From: Lanius collurio
Taxonomy: Eukaryota > Chordata > Aves > Passeriformes > Laniidae
Assembly (NCBI GenBank): GCA_020086605.1
Contig: JACBWW010000018.1
Location: 16,108,419 to 16,172,418 of the forward strand
Length of the DNA stretch: 64,000 bases
Direction of reading: 5' to 3'
Within the stretch, counting starts at the first letter, position 1, and each line of letters opens with the position of its first letter. Shown piece by piece: positions 13,266 to 27,900 of the stretch. Below the pieces are notes generated by a model, which was not told the DNA's origin, made no database searches, and saw only the letters and a list, made by a program, of their open reading frames with translations. The translations under genes and the position numbers were made by a program.

Positions 13266-16200
13266 TTTAACTTTCCATCGTGCTGCCCTTTGCTTTCCCC
13301 TAATGGGTCTTGGCATTTCTGGTCAGCAGCCACATAACTGCTGTATGGAGCACTCAGCAATGGGTTTGCTAATTTTTCTGACCCATAAATCACTTGCATA
13401 AACTTTTAATGGCAAAGGAAAGTGCCTTTCATTCCTGCTTCCTCCTTCCAGTGGGAAAGGCAGTCTGATAACAGGCAGTGCTGGCCTAATGTGTGAGGCT
13501 GGAGACTTTCCCCGTCAGCAGAGGGACTGTCTGCATTCATTCAGGAATTCTTTCCATTCTCCTCTAAGCCAGACTCTGGATGACATTAATATTATGTGTC
13601 TTGTCATAAGCCATGATTTCAGAGCCAGTGCCGTATCAGACTGCACGTCTCAGGAATGTGAACTGCCAGTCTGGCTGTGGGCGCTGGCTGTGAGGTATCC
13701 CCCCTCTCTTCTGTCCCATCCCAACCCCAGCCTGGCCCTGAGCTCATTCACCCACCAAGAATTGCCATGGGCTGGAGAAAACTCAGGTCTCAGGTCCCTG
13801 CTCTAGCCCCGGGTGACTGGACAGCACCCTTGCTTGGGAGCATCCTGATGTATTCCCAGATGTAAGGCTTGCCAGCCCAGGTGGTCATCACTGTCGTGAC
13901 ACCTGTTAGTTGTGCATTAGTGATCCATACTTATCCCTTCCCTGTGGCCCTGCAGAGTGGGAGCAGGGCCCTTGCCATCACAGCTGCCTCTGAGAGATGA
14001 GATCTTGGTGAGCTGGTGGCTCCTTCAAAAGGCACACTGGATCTGACATGGATCTGTGGAAAGCAGGGCTGGGATTCCAAACTGCACAGCTCCTGGAGAT
14101 AAACTCAAGGATTACAGACTCTTTCCCATTGTCTTCCCCACAAAGGTGAAGGGGTTGTGCATGTGGGGAGGGTTTTTAACATTGCTGTCACTTCGGTGCT
14201 GACACCCAGCACAGGTGGGAGGTCGGTGTGGCAGTGCCAGGCAGCCCTGGGGACTGGAGGCATTCCTAGAAGGGGATGTATATGAGGCTGTGTGCCCACA
14301 CTGAGCGAGCAACACTCCATGAGCTTCTTTGGGGCCCATAAAAAACCGGATTTCTTGAGATAGGAAGGCCATTCCTGGATGGAGATGTCCCTCTGGATGT
14401 GATGCTGAGGGTAAAATCCTCTGCCCTGGGCTCAAAGATGTGATAGCCCTGAGAAAATTCTGGAGAGCACTGGAGCTGAGACTGAGGAACCCTGCTGAAG
14501 TTGCACCTCCACATCCTGTGTGGCCCAGCACATGGGTGCAGGTCTAAGCTTTCATCCCTGGCCCACAGCAGCTGAAGACTCTGTTTTGTCACAGAGGGCA
14601 CTTCAGCACCATGCCAGGAGTCTGAAGGTTGTCACCAATTTGCATGAAAAGAAGCAGACTGCAGTCATATCAACCTTTAATGAAGAGGTGCAGCCCGCAG
14701 TGACTGCATCCTCTGCAACACCAGCACTTCAGTCCAGTGATGCCATTTGAATCAAGACAGGATGGAGGATGGTAGGACAGGCAGGTATTGACTTTATCCC
14801 TTCCATATGAACCACAGATGAGGATGAGGAGCTCCAGGCCAGGCAGGGTGCATTTTCCACCCACACAGCTGAGAGCCAAGAGATGCCAAAGGCTCTGTGG
14901 CCATTTGTGCCATCCAGTGCTGCGATGTCTGGCCTGACGTTGTGCTGCCTGATGAAGTCAGCAATTTCATTTAACAAGGCTGCAAAGTGACATTGATAAT
15001 TTCACAGGAACTCAGGCATATGGCTGAGGTTTTTCTAATGGTCTAAATCCCTGTGTGCAAACCAGTACATCAGGCTTTGAGCAATTAATTCCTAATCATG
15101 CCAAATGCCTTCAGGAGCCCAGCGTCACTACTGAGAGCTTAAAACAGCTTTCCACTGTACCACAGATAATTTGGATAGAGCAAAGAGAGCAGTCTTGTGG
15201 CATTTCCAGCCTCAAGGTGTGAGAGTGGTCTGTAAGTGACATTTGTATTCAGAGAACCCTCCCCATGCATTTGTGTTGTAGGCATCTATTACTGGGAAGG
15301 CACCATAGCTAATATAAAGGGCGTTCTTTATACCCCGGAAAGGGAGTTCATTATAGGGAAAAGCCATTCTAGCTTAGTAAGAAATGAATCTAAAACTGCC
15401 TCAGAGCTGCTATTCTCATCAAGTTTCAATGTTAGCAGTTTTAACCAAGAGCTAATTGAGCAATCTCAGAAAGTGGAGTAATTCCATTATTCAGCTATGC
15501 TTTGTGCAAGGCTACTGCTAGCTGTGAGAGGAGCACAAATGACTTTCATCAAGCCACGAACCACCAGCATTCTTGCCTTTTACTACTTTTTCTTTCAAAA
15601 AAAGTAGGTCTTTTGGTCTTTTGGCAGCTGTCATTGGCAACAGGAGCTCCACACCAACATTGCAAGGCTCATATGTAACACTGCAATTCAATTTTTTTGG
15701 ATAATAGGGGATTTGATTTTCATGGCTCTTCAGGCAGCAGTGTTGTTCCAGAGTGGATGGCTGAAGATGCTCCTGTTTGTTGGACAGGCAGAGTCTCACC
15801 AAGAGAGCAGCATACTGTTCTTGCATAATTTTGCATGGAAAAGAGCCATTGCAAGTGCCAGCCCAGCTACTCACCAAAGAGCATGATTCTGCCATTGGCT
15901 GTGCTCTCAGGAGATCTGGGATTAGCTAATGTTGGTTTTAGAAGAGCTTTTATAGAAACCTCTCAAGTTCCTCTGCTTCATGGAAGAGCTGTAATCAAAA
16001 ATAAATTAACATGATTTAAAGAAAAGAAGAAAAAGTTATACCACATCCAGCGTCTTTGGACTTAACAGCCTGGAGAGGGTTTGTTGGTTGACCCATGGTG
16101 TTTCTTTACTGTTTTCCTTCAGCTGATGCTGCTCCTGTTGGATGTGAACAGGACTATTTGCAGCCTTTTGTGGAAGGTGACTTTGTGGGTAAATGCAGCA

Positions 16201-19200
16201 GGATTTAGAGTCCCATTCTCAGGAGGTGGCTGTAGATCTCCTGTTTGTTATGAGATTGTGCTGTAACAATAATCCCCTCCAAGCCAGCAGAGAGTGAGGG
16301 CTCTCAGCAGTGCACTGCCCTTAGCAAGGGAACATAAATCCATCAGTGTCTTTAGAGCCCTCTCAGACACACACAAACACATCAGGGCTGCCTTTCTCAG
16401 CACCAGCCTCTTGTGGCACTGTTTGGTTCAAGTGTGACGCTTTCAAAGCTATACTGTCATAACCCTGCTTGGATGCAGCATGCAGCTGGACACACCTGAG
16501 GAAGGCACATAGATACAAGTTGAGAAACCAGAGGTCTTTGACTGCAGGGTGAAGCACAAACCCCGCAGTCAAATGCTGAGCTGGGATGGTAAATCCATCC
16601 ATAGATGGGAAGAAATTCGAACAGCAGAAGTCTCGTTCCTTTTGTAGGAGGGAGTAAGTGCTTTGAGGGAGAGACAAGACTGAGAGGAGCAGATGAGATA
16701 TTGTAAGGGGTTAGGTGGCAGCTAGGGACCACCATTAGCCAGAGGGACCACCATTGGAAGGGAGGCTCAGGCTCCAGCTCAGAACAGTTCAGCTCTGGCC
16801 TTTGGGAAGCAGGTTTCCACAATGAGCTACACACGAAGAAAAGACCAACTGTTCCAATGTGTCAAAAGCCAAGAATCCTGCGTGGAAGAGCTGTGTGGTG
16901 TTTTGGGTTTCTCTCTTACACCTCAGCTATGATAACTCTTCCAACACCTGGATGTACCCATCAGTTACATCTTGCGGGAAGGGATGAAGGTGAAGAAGGC
17001 AGCATGGAGGAAGAGCTGTGATCATCTGTCCAGCCCCACCTCACTGCTGTTTGCTATGAAGCCCCTGGTTCTGCTACCCTGGTGGAACAGCAGGTGTTTT
17101 AGTGTCCTTTTGCTTTAAGGAATCTGCCTGCCTCCTTCCTGCACTTACTGGATTGCACACAAAGTACTCCTTGTCTCTCCCTTTCAGCGAACTCGGCTTA
17201 GCTAATGTCATTTGTCAAGCTAATCAGGGAGAGTGGGCACTTCGATGGCTGCTCTGCAGCCTAGCTGCATTGCCATGGAGACAAGCAGCCAAACAGGCAT
17301 TTTACTTGCCCTGCCTCTCTTTGCAGAGATTTGCCATGAGAAACCATATTTTATTTGCCATCAAACAAACAACTTGCTGAGGGCATCAGTAGGTTTTCAA
17401 GGTTGCTATCCAGGGATTGGGAAGGGTCTACCTAACCTTTAATGGAGCAAATAGTAATGCTAATAGTAAAGCAGGTTAAGGGTCTGAATGTGTCTCTCCT
17501 CTTCCCACATCCCATAGATGTTTGGTGCTGGAAGGAGCTGTCTGAGAGGAGTTACAGCCCAGTAGCTTGCATTTGGGGCTGTAATTGAGATGTCATCGAG
17601 CCACTTCAGCTGGATGGTTTCATAGGTGACTGTTTGCCTACAGAAGTTGTGACTATGAAAGATACTTTGAAAAGCACCAAGATTTGCATTTAAGAGCATC
17701 TCGGGAGCTTGAAATCTCCCCAGCAGTTGGTGAGATGTAGGCACTGGCATGCCTTGGTCACATTTGAAACTCAGAGGTGAGTGTAAGCCATACACTCCAG
17801 CTGACCTCTTGCATAAGGTAGGCTGAGGATGAGTTTCATCCACATAACTCATAAGCAAAATCTGGCTATTGAAAGAGCTGACAGGAGATGTACATGCTAC
17901 AGAGCTCAAAAGCCATCCCATCACTCCCTCCCCTTCCCCTCACATGTGCACATGTTAAATGATGCATGGAACAGGTTTGGAAATGCTCCCTCCTGCAGCA
18001 TGGTTAGCAGGACAGCTGGGATCTGCAGGCACCTATGGGAGGGGCAGGCACCTACAGGAGGGACAGCCACCTGTTGACCCCTAGCCCTGTCTGTGGGATG
18101 GCAGAGGAAACCTCACATCAGCACAGAAAGGGCAAAAGTTCAGATCAGATTGTTTATGGGATTTTATGAAGCCAGGAGCCAAGGATAGCTCAGCTAATCC
18201 AGAGGAAACTGTAGCGATGCCGTTAGAATGCATTTCACATGGGATTCATTCAGTGCGTGTTCAGATGGACCAGTCTTTCTGTCTCCGTTTTTTTAGCCAT
18301 GAAATATTTTTCTTTGTAGTCCTGTCTGCCAGCTACACTGAGCCAGACTCCAAGCTAGGCTGTTTTAAGAAAAAAAACCCACAGAAACCCCAAAACCTCT
18401 TGTTGTTTGACCTGCCGACAAGTTAGCAGGGCTTCAGCACAGCTCCCAGCAACATCAGGCACTGAGCTGAGTCCATGCTCTGCCAGTCGTCCTCTGCTCC
18501 TACTAGCCCCAGCATCCATTGCTTTTCTTCAAGACACAGTGTAGTGCTTGCTGAGTTGAAACCCTGGTGAGAACGTGAACTAAAAGTGCAACTGAAAGGC
18601 CATGTGGGGAGGGCAGGAAGGCAGCAGCTTTGCTGTGCCCCCCAGATCCTCAGCACCTGAAGCCTTGCCCGCATCATGGGCAGTCCTAGTCCTGGCTCAT
18701 CTTCTTGAGTCACCAACATCCCATGCAGTGTCAGCATGAGCTCCTCTTAGGAATGAAATTTTCCTTTCAGGTGCAGTGAGGTCACCACATTAAGTTGTTT
18801 CACGGAGATCTTGTCTCCCTCCTTGTGTCCTGAGCCCCAGACCCCATTGCTCTGCTGGAAGAGGTGACATGGCTTAATTCCAGGCACAGGTGCCAGCTCC
18901 TTCACTGTCCCCAGCCTGTTCCCTCTGACCCTGGCAAGCTCTCACATGCTCTGGATTACCCCAGCTGTGACTTGTGCCTTCTGGAAGCTGCTTTCCTCTC
19001 CCTGAACTCCTGATGTTTAGAAAAAATCTGACTAGGAGTTATGGAGCAGCCCCACGCTCTTCTTCCCTTTCAAGCTTACAGGACTGCTGCAGCGGGGTGC
19101 ATTTGGGGAGCACCTCTATGACCCCCCAGAGATCCAGAGCTGGGAAGGACCTTCTGTCCCCGCAGGGAGTTTTGGTGTCAACCCAGAGGGAATTGCAGCC

Positions 19201-19240
19201 TTCAAGGATGCTCTGGTTCATTAACCTGATCTGACGCAAA

Positions 19241-19388
19241 CCAACCCATCAGATCCTGGGACTTCTTTTGCTCCCAAATACAGGACAGTGTCCTACCTTA
19301 CCCATGTTACCTGCCCAACCCATCAGATCCTGGGGCTTCCTTTGCTCCCAAATACAGGACAGTGTCCAACCTTATCCATGTTATCTGC
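19241..19388. repeat. Direct tandem duplication, 74-bp unit, two copies
   Basis: Copy one runs 19241-19314 and copy two 19315-19388. Both begin CCAACCCATCAGATCCTGGG and continue through GCTCCCAAATACAGGACAGT and a CCATGTTA-type end, differing at only a few positions. The low divergence indicates a fairly recent duplication. It lies in the DIS3L2 intron and has no coding meaning that I can see. Confidence 0.9.
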
Positions 19389-21160
19389 TCCTTGAAAGCC
19401 CAAACTGCAGATGCGTCTCCCAGAGCCTGCCTTTGCCTTTGGGTGAGAGAGCAAGAGTAGTTTTTAAATTCTGAATATCCATGGTCACATCCTGCACACC
19501 CTGTCATGGGTGCAAAGCTCCTAGGTGCTTCCCAGGATGGGATTTTGCAGAGCAAAGTGCATAGTCTCTGCTGTTACTTAAGAGTAAAAGAATCCCTGGC
19601 AGGAGGGTGCTCAGGTATGAGCTTTCATTCAGTACCTACAACATCAGAATGAGGATATCTCCAGGAAATTGTAAAAGCCCAAGCCCCAGAATGGTAAAAC
19701 AAAATGCAGAACTTAATAATCAGCTAGAAATTACATCCAGCCGAAAGTGTCACTGTAGATAAGAGATGAAGGCTTCACACTTCAGTGCTCAGCAGGAACA
19801 GGAATGGCAGGGTCTGCTGCAGCATTTGCTTACAGTGTTCATCTCTGTGACGTGCAATGAGCACATGTTGCCTGTGACAAAGAGGAGATTTTGTTCGCGG
19901 GTGTTTATTGCTTTGTCCTTAGAAATGGATTTGCATCTCCTTCCTCAGAGGCCATAGTTCAAGGGAGATGCAGGGACTCCATGGCCAACCTTTGCTCGAG
20001 TGTGCATCTGTGTAGCTGAGGCTAATGCTGGAAATGTCTCCCTCTTTCCTTGCACCAAAGCCCATGGGAAGGAGAGGCGCTGCCTTTTGCAGTCTGCTCT
20101 GTTTTCCGTGCCGCGCTGTGACCTGGCTGGGGCAGAAAGGGCTTCCCAGGTGTGAGCGTGGGCTGGCACAGCCTCACACTTGTGCTCAGGCCACTGTCCC
20201 TCATGGGCTGCTGGTGTGAGAGTGGTGTGTCACCCTCTCTCAGGAGATGGGCATGGCCATGCTGTAACCCGCTGGCTGCCACTGGCTGTCCCACAGCTGC
20301 CCAGTGCCCCCGGGCCACGCTGTCCCTCACCCCCTGGAGCCGCTGGCCATAGAGGGACCGAGGTTGCCATCTGCCGGTTCAGCTGCACAGGAACAGCAAG
20401 AGTTTGGCTCAGCCCTCTTGGAAGTGGCCCCTCAGGAGTGTGTCCTGATCCTGCATTGCCCACCCCCGACCCAGCCTGTGGCCTCTGGTAGCATGTCCCC
20501 ATGGGCAGGTGTTCCAGGGGACAGGGCGGGCAGCCCATTCCCATTTAGGCTGTGCTGCTCCCGTCCCACCCACACTGCTCCTGGGCCAGGATGTCGCTCC
20601 TGCCCTCCCTGTGAGGCCTGAAGTGTTGGCCTCTGGCACAAAACCCTCTGTGAGAATCCAAAGGGCTCTTAATAAGGGAGCTCCTTCCCATTAAAGACTA
20701 ATGTTTCTACTGCTGATTATCACTGTCAGGTGCTTATTCCTCCTCTGGGCTTGTCTTTATTTCCTTTCTCTTTCAAGTTCTTGGCAAGTACTCCCAGGCT
20801 GGGAATGTATCACTGCTGTAGGAGTACCCCAGGAGTGCAGCACCCTGCACATCTCACCTGGCCAGTCTCCCCAGCAGTGGCCAGGGCTGGGAGCTGCAGG
20901 AATGCTGGCTCCAGCCCTGATCCCCCAGCCAGCCCTGCAAAATCACTGCTTTGCCTGCAGGAGTGATGAGGCTGAGCTGGCATAATCAGCGACAGCTCAC
21001 TCAGGCATTGCTGGGAGGATGAGGTTACTTCTGTAAATCTATTCTCATTTTTGGCAATTAGCACCAGTTAGGAGCCCTGGGAATACATGCAGGAAATAGC
21101 AGGAAGCCCAGCTGAGCACATCTCTTGCTTATCAAGCCCAGTTAAACAAGTCCCCCGTGG

Positions 21161-21209
21161 CACAGCCCTGCTGCTGGTGGCACAACCCTGCTGCTGGTAG
21201 CACAACCCA
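21161..21209. repeat. Short tandem repeat, 20-bp unit, about 2.5 copies
   Basis: The unit CACAGCCCTGCTGCTGGTGG repeats with period 20 (second copy CACAACCCTGCTGCTGGTAG, then CACAACCC). Intronic in DIS3L2. Confidence 0.85.
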
Positions 21210-21940
21210 CGCACCAAAGATGATCCCCAGTGTTGGGATTGCTTTCCTTAGCACTGTGTAGCCCCAGAGGTTTCCATGCAATGCATGTACATTCAGAGAT
21301 GGAAAGTGAGGGGCTCACCCCAGCCTGGAGTACCCCAGCAGTCTGCAGGTTGTATAGAGGAGCCTGTGGAGTCCCTGCATCTCCTGGATACCAAAGGCAG
21401 CGCCACTGGAGCAGCACTGGTGGCTTGTCCTGCCCGAGGACAGTGCTGTGTTGTGCTGTGGGTGGGAGCCTGGCGTGGGGCAGGGCTCAGTGGCTGGGCC
21501 TGACCACACATGTTGAGCTTGGGATGGGGGAGCAAGTGAGCAAGCAAGTTTTCTCTGGCCCAGGAAGACAGAGATGTGTGTTTGTTTTCTGTGCTATCTT
21601 TCACATGGCGTTTGTTTTGCTTGTCAAGCGTTTCAGGAGATACAATGACCTAAAGGGAGATTATTTTATCCTAATTTAAGATGTCAATTTATCACTGACT
21701 TCTGCTTGTCTGCGCCAGCAGGACAGCTTACTCTGAGTCTCTGGGGAAGCCTCCGCTAGAAAGTGAGAATTTGGGGGGGATTTGGTGCAGTCTCACAGCT
21801 AATCTGGGCTTAGGACAGCAACTGCAAGCTGCTCCCCTGTCCCCTGTGTCATATTAGTTCCCATCACTGTGGACTGGCTTGGCTTCCCAGGGGCCTCCCC
21901 TGTCTAACCGGGGCCTGGGGTTGTTTTTCTCGTGCTGCAG

Positions 21941-24900
21941 GCTGGTGGAGGAGTTCATGCTGCTGGCAAACATGGCCGTGGCCCATCAGATCTACCGCTC
22001 CTTCCCCAAGCAGGCCTTCCTCCGCCGCCACCCCCCGCCCCAAACCAAGCTGCTGAAAGACCTCATGGACTTTTGCAACCAAGTCGGCCTCGACATTGAC
22101 TTCAGCAGTGCGGGGACCCTGCATGTGAGTGCACTGGCCTGGCAGGGCCGTGGGGGCCGTGGGTGGGCAGCTACATGGTGGTGTGTTTGTGGCAGCGTGT
22201 GCTTTATTCTCTGTCCACCTCTGCTCAAAAAAAGCTATGCCATGCCAAAATGAAACACCTCCCTCACTCGCTGTTGATCCCATTATTGCTGGGCAGGAGT
22301 GGCCCAGCCTGTCATGGTCAGCCATGTGGTGCACAGAGGTTAGAGCAGAGTGGGAAGGACCTTGCAAGTGACCCCTGTGCTGCCCTCTCTGCAATGGGAA
22401 GGATGTTTCAGTGCAAGAGCACTCACTGAGACACTCAGATTTCCTTCTCTGGGCAGGTCCTAGGCAGGGAATTTGCTCCATACCACAAGGAAAGTAGCTC
22501 TGCAAGGGGCTGTTTCTGTCTGGGCTGCTGCAGGTCTCAGGGAGGGCAGGGTGGGGAGCAGGGTGACTGGGAAGAACTGGAGAGCAGTGCTGGGAAAGGT
22601 CAGATGCAGCCAGTGCAAGAAGTATCCAACCACTCCTCTGCTGAGCATGTCCTGAGGCTGAACTCCAGCTGAATAGCACAGCGCAGGTTCCAGGATTTTC
22701 TTTACTCACCACAACTGGACTGTGGATAATCCTCTGTAAATCCCATCCCTGCTGGCCTCCTGCACACCCCTCCATCAGCTGGGACTGCTTTCCCCACTTG
22801 CTGGCTGTGCCCAGCCTATGTCAGCAGATGCAGGGCTGCTCACTCAGCTCTTCTCCTGCACTTTGAACCCTCCAGCCCTTCCTCACTGCTAGCCCCAGGG
22901 AGTGACCTCCCATATCCATGTCTCCCCAGAGTCCCATTAGTCCCTGTGCTGAAGCTCTCAGGAACTGGATGGGAGCCAGGCACAGGTCAGCAGAGGGTTT
23001 ACAGGCTCTCTCTCATGCTGCACAACTGGGGACAGAGCCAGCAGTCCCCATGCCCCAGATGCTCCCTGCCATTAACCCCAGGAAGAAAGCCAGTGCTCAG
23101 GACCGTGCGTGCAGTCCTGCTGGGGCTGCTGGGAACATGGCAATGCCCAATTTCATGTACACCTTTTGGCTTACAAGGAGATTTGCAGGAAAAGGGGGAA
23201 TTTGGCATTTACAGGCTGCTGTTAGCACCAGTGAGGTCTGCCAGGGTCCCTTTACCACCATAACATGCCAACACTGAATGCTCTCTCTTTCTCCTCCAGA
23301 AAAGCTTAAGTGAAACATTTGGTGCTGATCAATATTCCAGAGCAAGGAAAGAAGTGCTGACCTACATGTTCTCCAGGCCCATGCAGGTGAGAACAGCGCT
23401 GTGCTGTCAGGCATGTCTGCTTTCTGCTGTGGTACCATCTTCAGTTCTCACCCCTTCTGTGTTACCAAGCTGGCTGTTACACACAGAGGGAGTGAATGAA
23501 CACTGAACATGGTGTTCCAGGGCTGCCAGCAGCTTCCTCCAGTGCCTCCAGCCCTGTGCAGTTGGCTGTGGGAGTATCCCTTAAGCAACAAAGCTTCACT
23601 GGATGGCAAGGTCAGGCTGAGTCTTTCCTCACTGCCTACAGTGTCCCCTTTGGGATATTTCACCCTTGAAGTTGTCTGAGGGCTGTTAGGAGACTCACAA
23701 GGACCCAGCCCTGTGAGGAGCTGGTGGTGGACTCCATTGTTCGTGTTTGTGCCATTTCTTCATATTGTGATATCCCAACTGGTCCAATGAAGGAGTTCAG
23801 AGTAGGGGTGTGCAACTGGCCATAAGCACAGTCAGGTACCTGCTCTTGGAAGCAGGAAAGTTCTGGAAACCCTTCAGTGTCCCTCCAGCCCAGATGGCTT
23901 TCTTTGACAGTCTCTGCAATGGAGGCTTGTGCTGCTCACACCAGTTGTCATGTTTGGTGCATCTGTAGCTCTGGACACTTACTTGGGTGTTTATCACACC
24001 CAAATAAAAAAAGTTATTGTGAGGCATCAGCTGCATTTGCAGCTAGGCACAGCACAACCTCTTCTGAGGAAAGCCCTACCCAATAGAGAGAAGGGGCACG
24101 TTCCTGAAATGATCTCTGTGCTGTGGCCTGCTTATCACTGCAGGAATGAATCATCTTCCCAACATCACTCATTTGACTGTCACTCTTCTAATTAGCTTAT
24201 TTGCTTCATTTACTCACTAGCAGTTGCCTGAAGTCCTGCTTCCGGGATTTAATGCTTGTTTGCCACTGGGATATGAGGCTATTTAGTGAATCACTCCCTC
24301 ATGTGTGTCCAGCTCAGGAGGGCTGCTTTGTAAAGAGCAGAGAGTGTCCTCTGGAGCTGGATGTGTTGTCCCAGATCTCGTGTCCTGCTTTGGGTTATCC
24401 TGGTCCCATCTGTCACATCCTCCGTTTCTGGTGGAAGGTGCACTGGTGACATGAATTCCTTCAAGTCCCTCTCTGGCCATGCAAGCCTGGACTTTGCCAA
24501 TAGCAGCACATGGAGCAAGCTTGGCTGCTGGCCAGGATGGATGAGCAAGGAAAAAGTAACTGGGTTCTGCAGTGACACCAAGGGGAAGATGGGCTTTTGA
24601 GGACCCACTGGCTTGGTAAGATCTTGCCTCTGTGGTGTCCTGAGACTGTGGTTGGAGAAGTAGTGGGAGTGCCTTCAGATACCTCACAGTGGCTCTCATT
24701 AAGGTTTAGCCCTGTGATGTTAGATAATTACATGAGAGGTATCAAGGTTTTGGGGATGAAGTCTTCTGCAGAGTAGACACCAGACAAAGAGGGACGTTTA
24801 AAGGAGATATTCCACAAGACAGTATTTTGGCAGGATCTAGCCTCATTCCATCATCAGAAGACAAAGGTGCCTGTGTGCTCAGGTGTGCTGTGCAGTCCAC

Positions 24901-27900
24901 TCATATCTGGCAAACCTGCTGCCTGGCACAGTCCCATTATAGGCAAACCCCCTCAGAAAGGGGCAAACAGCTTCCAGGAGGAATGACCTTTCCCTGTGAG
25001 GAGTATTTTTTTTTGCTGTTTGCCACCAGCATGAGAGCAGATGGAAAAATCAGCCCCATCCTGCTGGATGTCGCAGTCCCTCATGGGGGAGAGGACAGAT
25101 TTAAGTGTTGGCAGCTGCAGAGCACAGCCACTGAGAGGCCCAGGCCTGTGGTGAGGGCTGGGCCATTGCTCTGACAGATGGTGCAGCGAGCCCGTCTGGT
25201 CAGGGCAGTGAGAAGTAACCTGTATCCCTGCACATGTCCCAGCTCTCAGTGATAAAGCTGATGTTTCAGGGACAAGGCTGCAGGTAAATCAGCCTAAACA
25301 ACCTGTCCACAGGTTTAATCCCTGGTCGTGCCAAGCCTGTCTTCCCTCTTCACTGCGTGCTGGTGGTCAAGAGGCTTCAAGACGTCAGCCTCTTGGAGGA
25401 GGAGGGAGTTGGGAAGCAACTGGTAATGCGTGTGCCTGAGGGAATGCCTGGATTGACATGCCAGGAGCCTTGTAACAGATGAAGGAGCAGAGACACACCA
25501 TTTTTCAGGGGCTCAGTCACTCAGGGATTCAATCTGTCCGTGAGAGCAAAGCTGCCCCTGGTTGGCTGGGGCTGATTTATTTCCAGGCTCCTCGCAGTTC
25601 TCCAGGGATTGCAGCAAACCCTGGGGATTTGAGACCACTTGTGAGTCAAATCTGTTAATGAGAAAACATCTGCTTCATGCCAGGCTGGTGTCACCGGGCC
25701 GTGCTGTCACGGTGGTGAGGACGGGTGTCAGATACGTGTCAGACTGGGCTCCCTGCAGGGTGTAACTCTACTGAGGCCTATTTCTTGTGATACCCAAGCT
25801 GCTGAAAATGTCAGTGAGGGTCATGAGCTGCCAAAAAGGTGTCCAAAATGGTGCTGGACCCCGCAATGGCCAGCACATCCATCAAGACAAAGTGCTTCAG
25901 ACAACAGCAAGCAGCAAAGGGCCTTCGGCATCTTTTCTAACTTTAAACAAGGTGGAGCATCACTTGAAACACTGCTAGGCATAGGGCAGGGATGGGCTCT
26001 TCCCAGTGTCTTTCTCAGAGCACTTTGACTGCTGCTCTGCTGAGTGCCTGGCGTTGTAGGGACCTTCCTGCCTTCTGCCCAGAAGCCTGGCACAAGTGCC
26101 TGGAAGCTCCCTGTGATTTCATGCTGTCTTTCAGCACAGGGGCACTCACCCCTCCCGCAGCAGCCTCCGGAGCTCGGTGTGTCTCCCTGCCCAGCCTCAT
26201 TCGGTGGGAGCCAAGCTAATTGAGTGGAGACCGTACTTCGTGGAGTCCATCAGAAACAATTTAATTCTGGGTTGTGGAAATTGGCAGCCACCACAGCTCC
26301 TATCCCAGCTCTTGGGTCTCATAATAAGGCTAGGACTGATGCTGCTTTTTTTAACCTGCTCTATTTTCTTGCCCGGATCAGTGCATTGCTGCTCAGCAGG
26401 AGCTGGCTGCGCCACTGGCCTGGAGAGCGGAGGATACAGCTGCCCAAACCAAGGATCCCAGGACGGCTCTGTAATCAGAGCTGGCTACTCCTGTTTTTTT
26501 TAAATCACTTGCTCTTATTTTTAAATGGGTTCATTCAATCGCCACTGTGCCGTGACCCCACCGCCACCCCCCTGACCTGCACAGCCTCCCCTCCCTGCCT
26601 GGGCTCGGCCTCCGGTGTTTTCCCAGCCCTGAGAGCTGGTGTTTCACAGATGTGAAAATAAAAGCTGTAACCTGTGGGATAACAGGGGTGACACAGGAGA
26701 GGTTCCTGCTGAAGTAGCTGCTGAGCAGTTGTGCCAGTGTTGCCCTGATGTTGGTTTAGATGGGCAGTTCAGTTGCTCGGCTCCCCAGCTGTCATGGTGG
26801 GATGGAGCAGCAGGGATCACAGCAGGGCTCTCTCTTCCTCCTTGGAAGCCACTCATCCCAGCTCCTAGTGCTCTCCAAGCATGCACAATGGATGTGTAAA
26901 GCCTGCAAGCCAGACCCAGAACCAAAGAGTCAGCATGGGAGCTGCTCTGCGAGGCCCCTTGGTGGGAGAACATTTCAGCTGGGCACAGAACAAGCTGGGC
27001 TCTCCCCTGGAAGGTGAGAGGATCACAAATGAGCCCCAGGGCCGGAGCAGAAGCAGGAAGCTGCTTAGACCCATGGGTGATGTGAAAGTTGATGCAGTCC
27101 TTGGGGCCAGGCAGGGACAGTTGGCAGCCAGAGCTCCCTTTTATTCTGTGCTCTGTTTCTGCAGTGCCTGCCTCGTCCCTGCACAGCTCAAACTGAGCAG
27201 CAGGTGAAGGACCACCAGCAGACAGGACATCATTAAAGGGCCACTGGCTGCTGCCACTGTGTCTGCAGAGCCAGACCCCTCCAGCCTCATGGCACCACCC
27301 TTGCTCACACTTCCCCTTGTTTCTCCCCCCTTCAGATGGCTCTCTACTTCTGCACTGGCGTCCTGGAGGACGAGACCCTCTTTCACCACTATGCCCTGAA
27401 TGTGCCGTTCTACACTCACTTCACCTCTCCCATCCGCCGCTACGCCGACATCGTCGTGCACCGCCTGCTCTCCGCCTCGCTCGGTGGGTGCTGCTCCCCT
27501 GCATGGGCTTGGCGCTGGGGACAGGGGCTGTGGCATGGCCCTGTAGCAGGAGGGCACATGGGCATGTCGTTGTCACTCATCCCCTTTGCAGGTGCCAGAT
27601 CTCCCGTCAAGATGGAGAAAGACGCCATCCAAAAGCAGGCAGATCACTGCAATGACCGGAAGATGGCTTCCAAGAGGGTTCAGGAGCTCAGCGCTGACCT
27701 CTTCTTCTCCATCTTTGTCAGGGTAAGACCTGAGGCTATCTTCTCCCAAGGCATCTCTGGTTTTCTCTGGGAGGGCCCAGCCCAGATGCCACTGGGAAAG
27801 GGACTGTGCCCACTTGGCTTTAGGAAAGGCAAACAGTGGGAGGACACACTCAGCAACCACCACTGCTGGATTCTAGGACCTGGAAACACTGTTTGCCCTT

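Larger units (their letters stand above)
1..21940 (+). other. DIS3L2: Long DIS3L2 intron (left end outside window)
   Basis: Nearly 22 kb upstream of the first recognisable DIS3L2 exon contain no exon I can identify. In particular, I looked for the preceding RNB-domain exon, expected to encode a stretch like GALRLDQLKL before the LVEEF exon, and did not find it in any frame. Open frames here are short, or up to 154 codons without family resemblance, and lack paired splice sites. Composition is moderately AT-rich on the left and becomes GC-rich after about 19 kb. Recognisable contents are two CR1 LINE fragments, a 74-bp tandem duplication, a 20-bp tandem repeat and an AT-rich island near 13.1-13.26 kb, all listed separately. 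The rest is unremarkable to my reading. Confidence 0.75.

Noticed and set aside
17460..17924. 154-codon open frame on the - strand in the DIS3L2 intron
   Set aside because: No domain, no signal peptide or membrane pattern, and no paired splice sites. Length is plausible by chance in 22 kb.
19000..19240. Possible exon suggested by GAGCACCTCTATGACCCCCC
   Set aside because: No flanking splice consensus in a consistent frame and no DIS3L2 similarity.
21864..22775. 303-codon open frame on the - strand
   Set aside because: Overlaps a DIS3L2 exon in antisense and continues into an intron. No recognisable domain.
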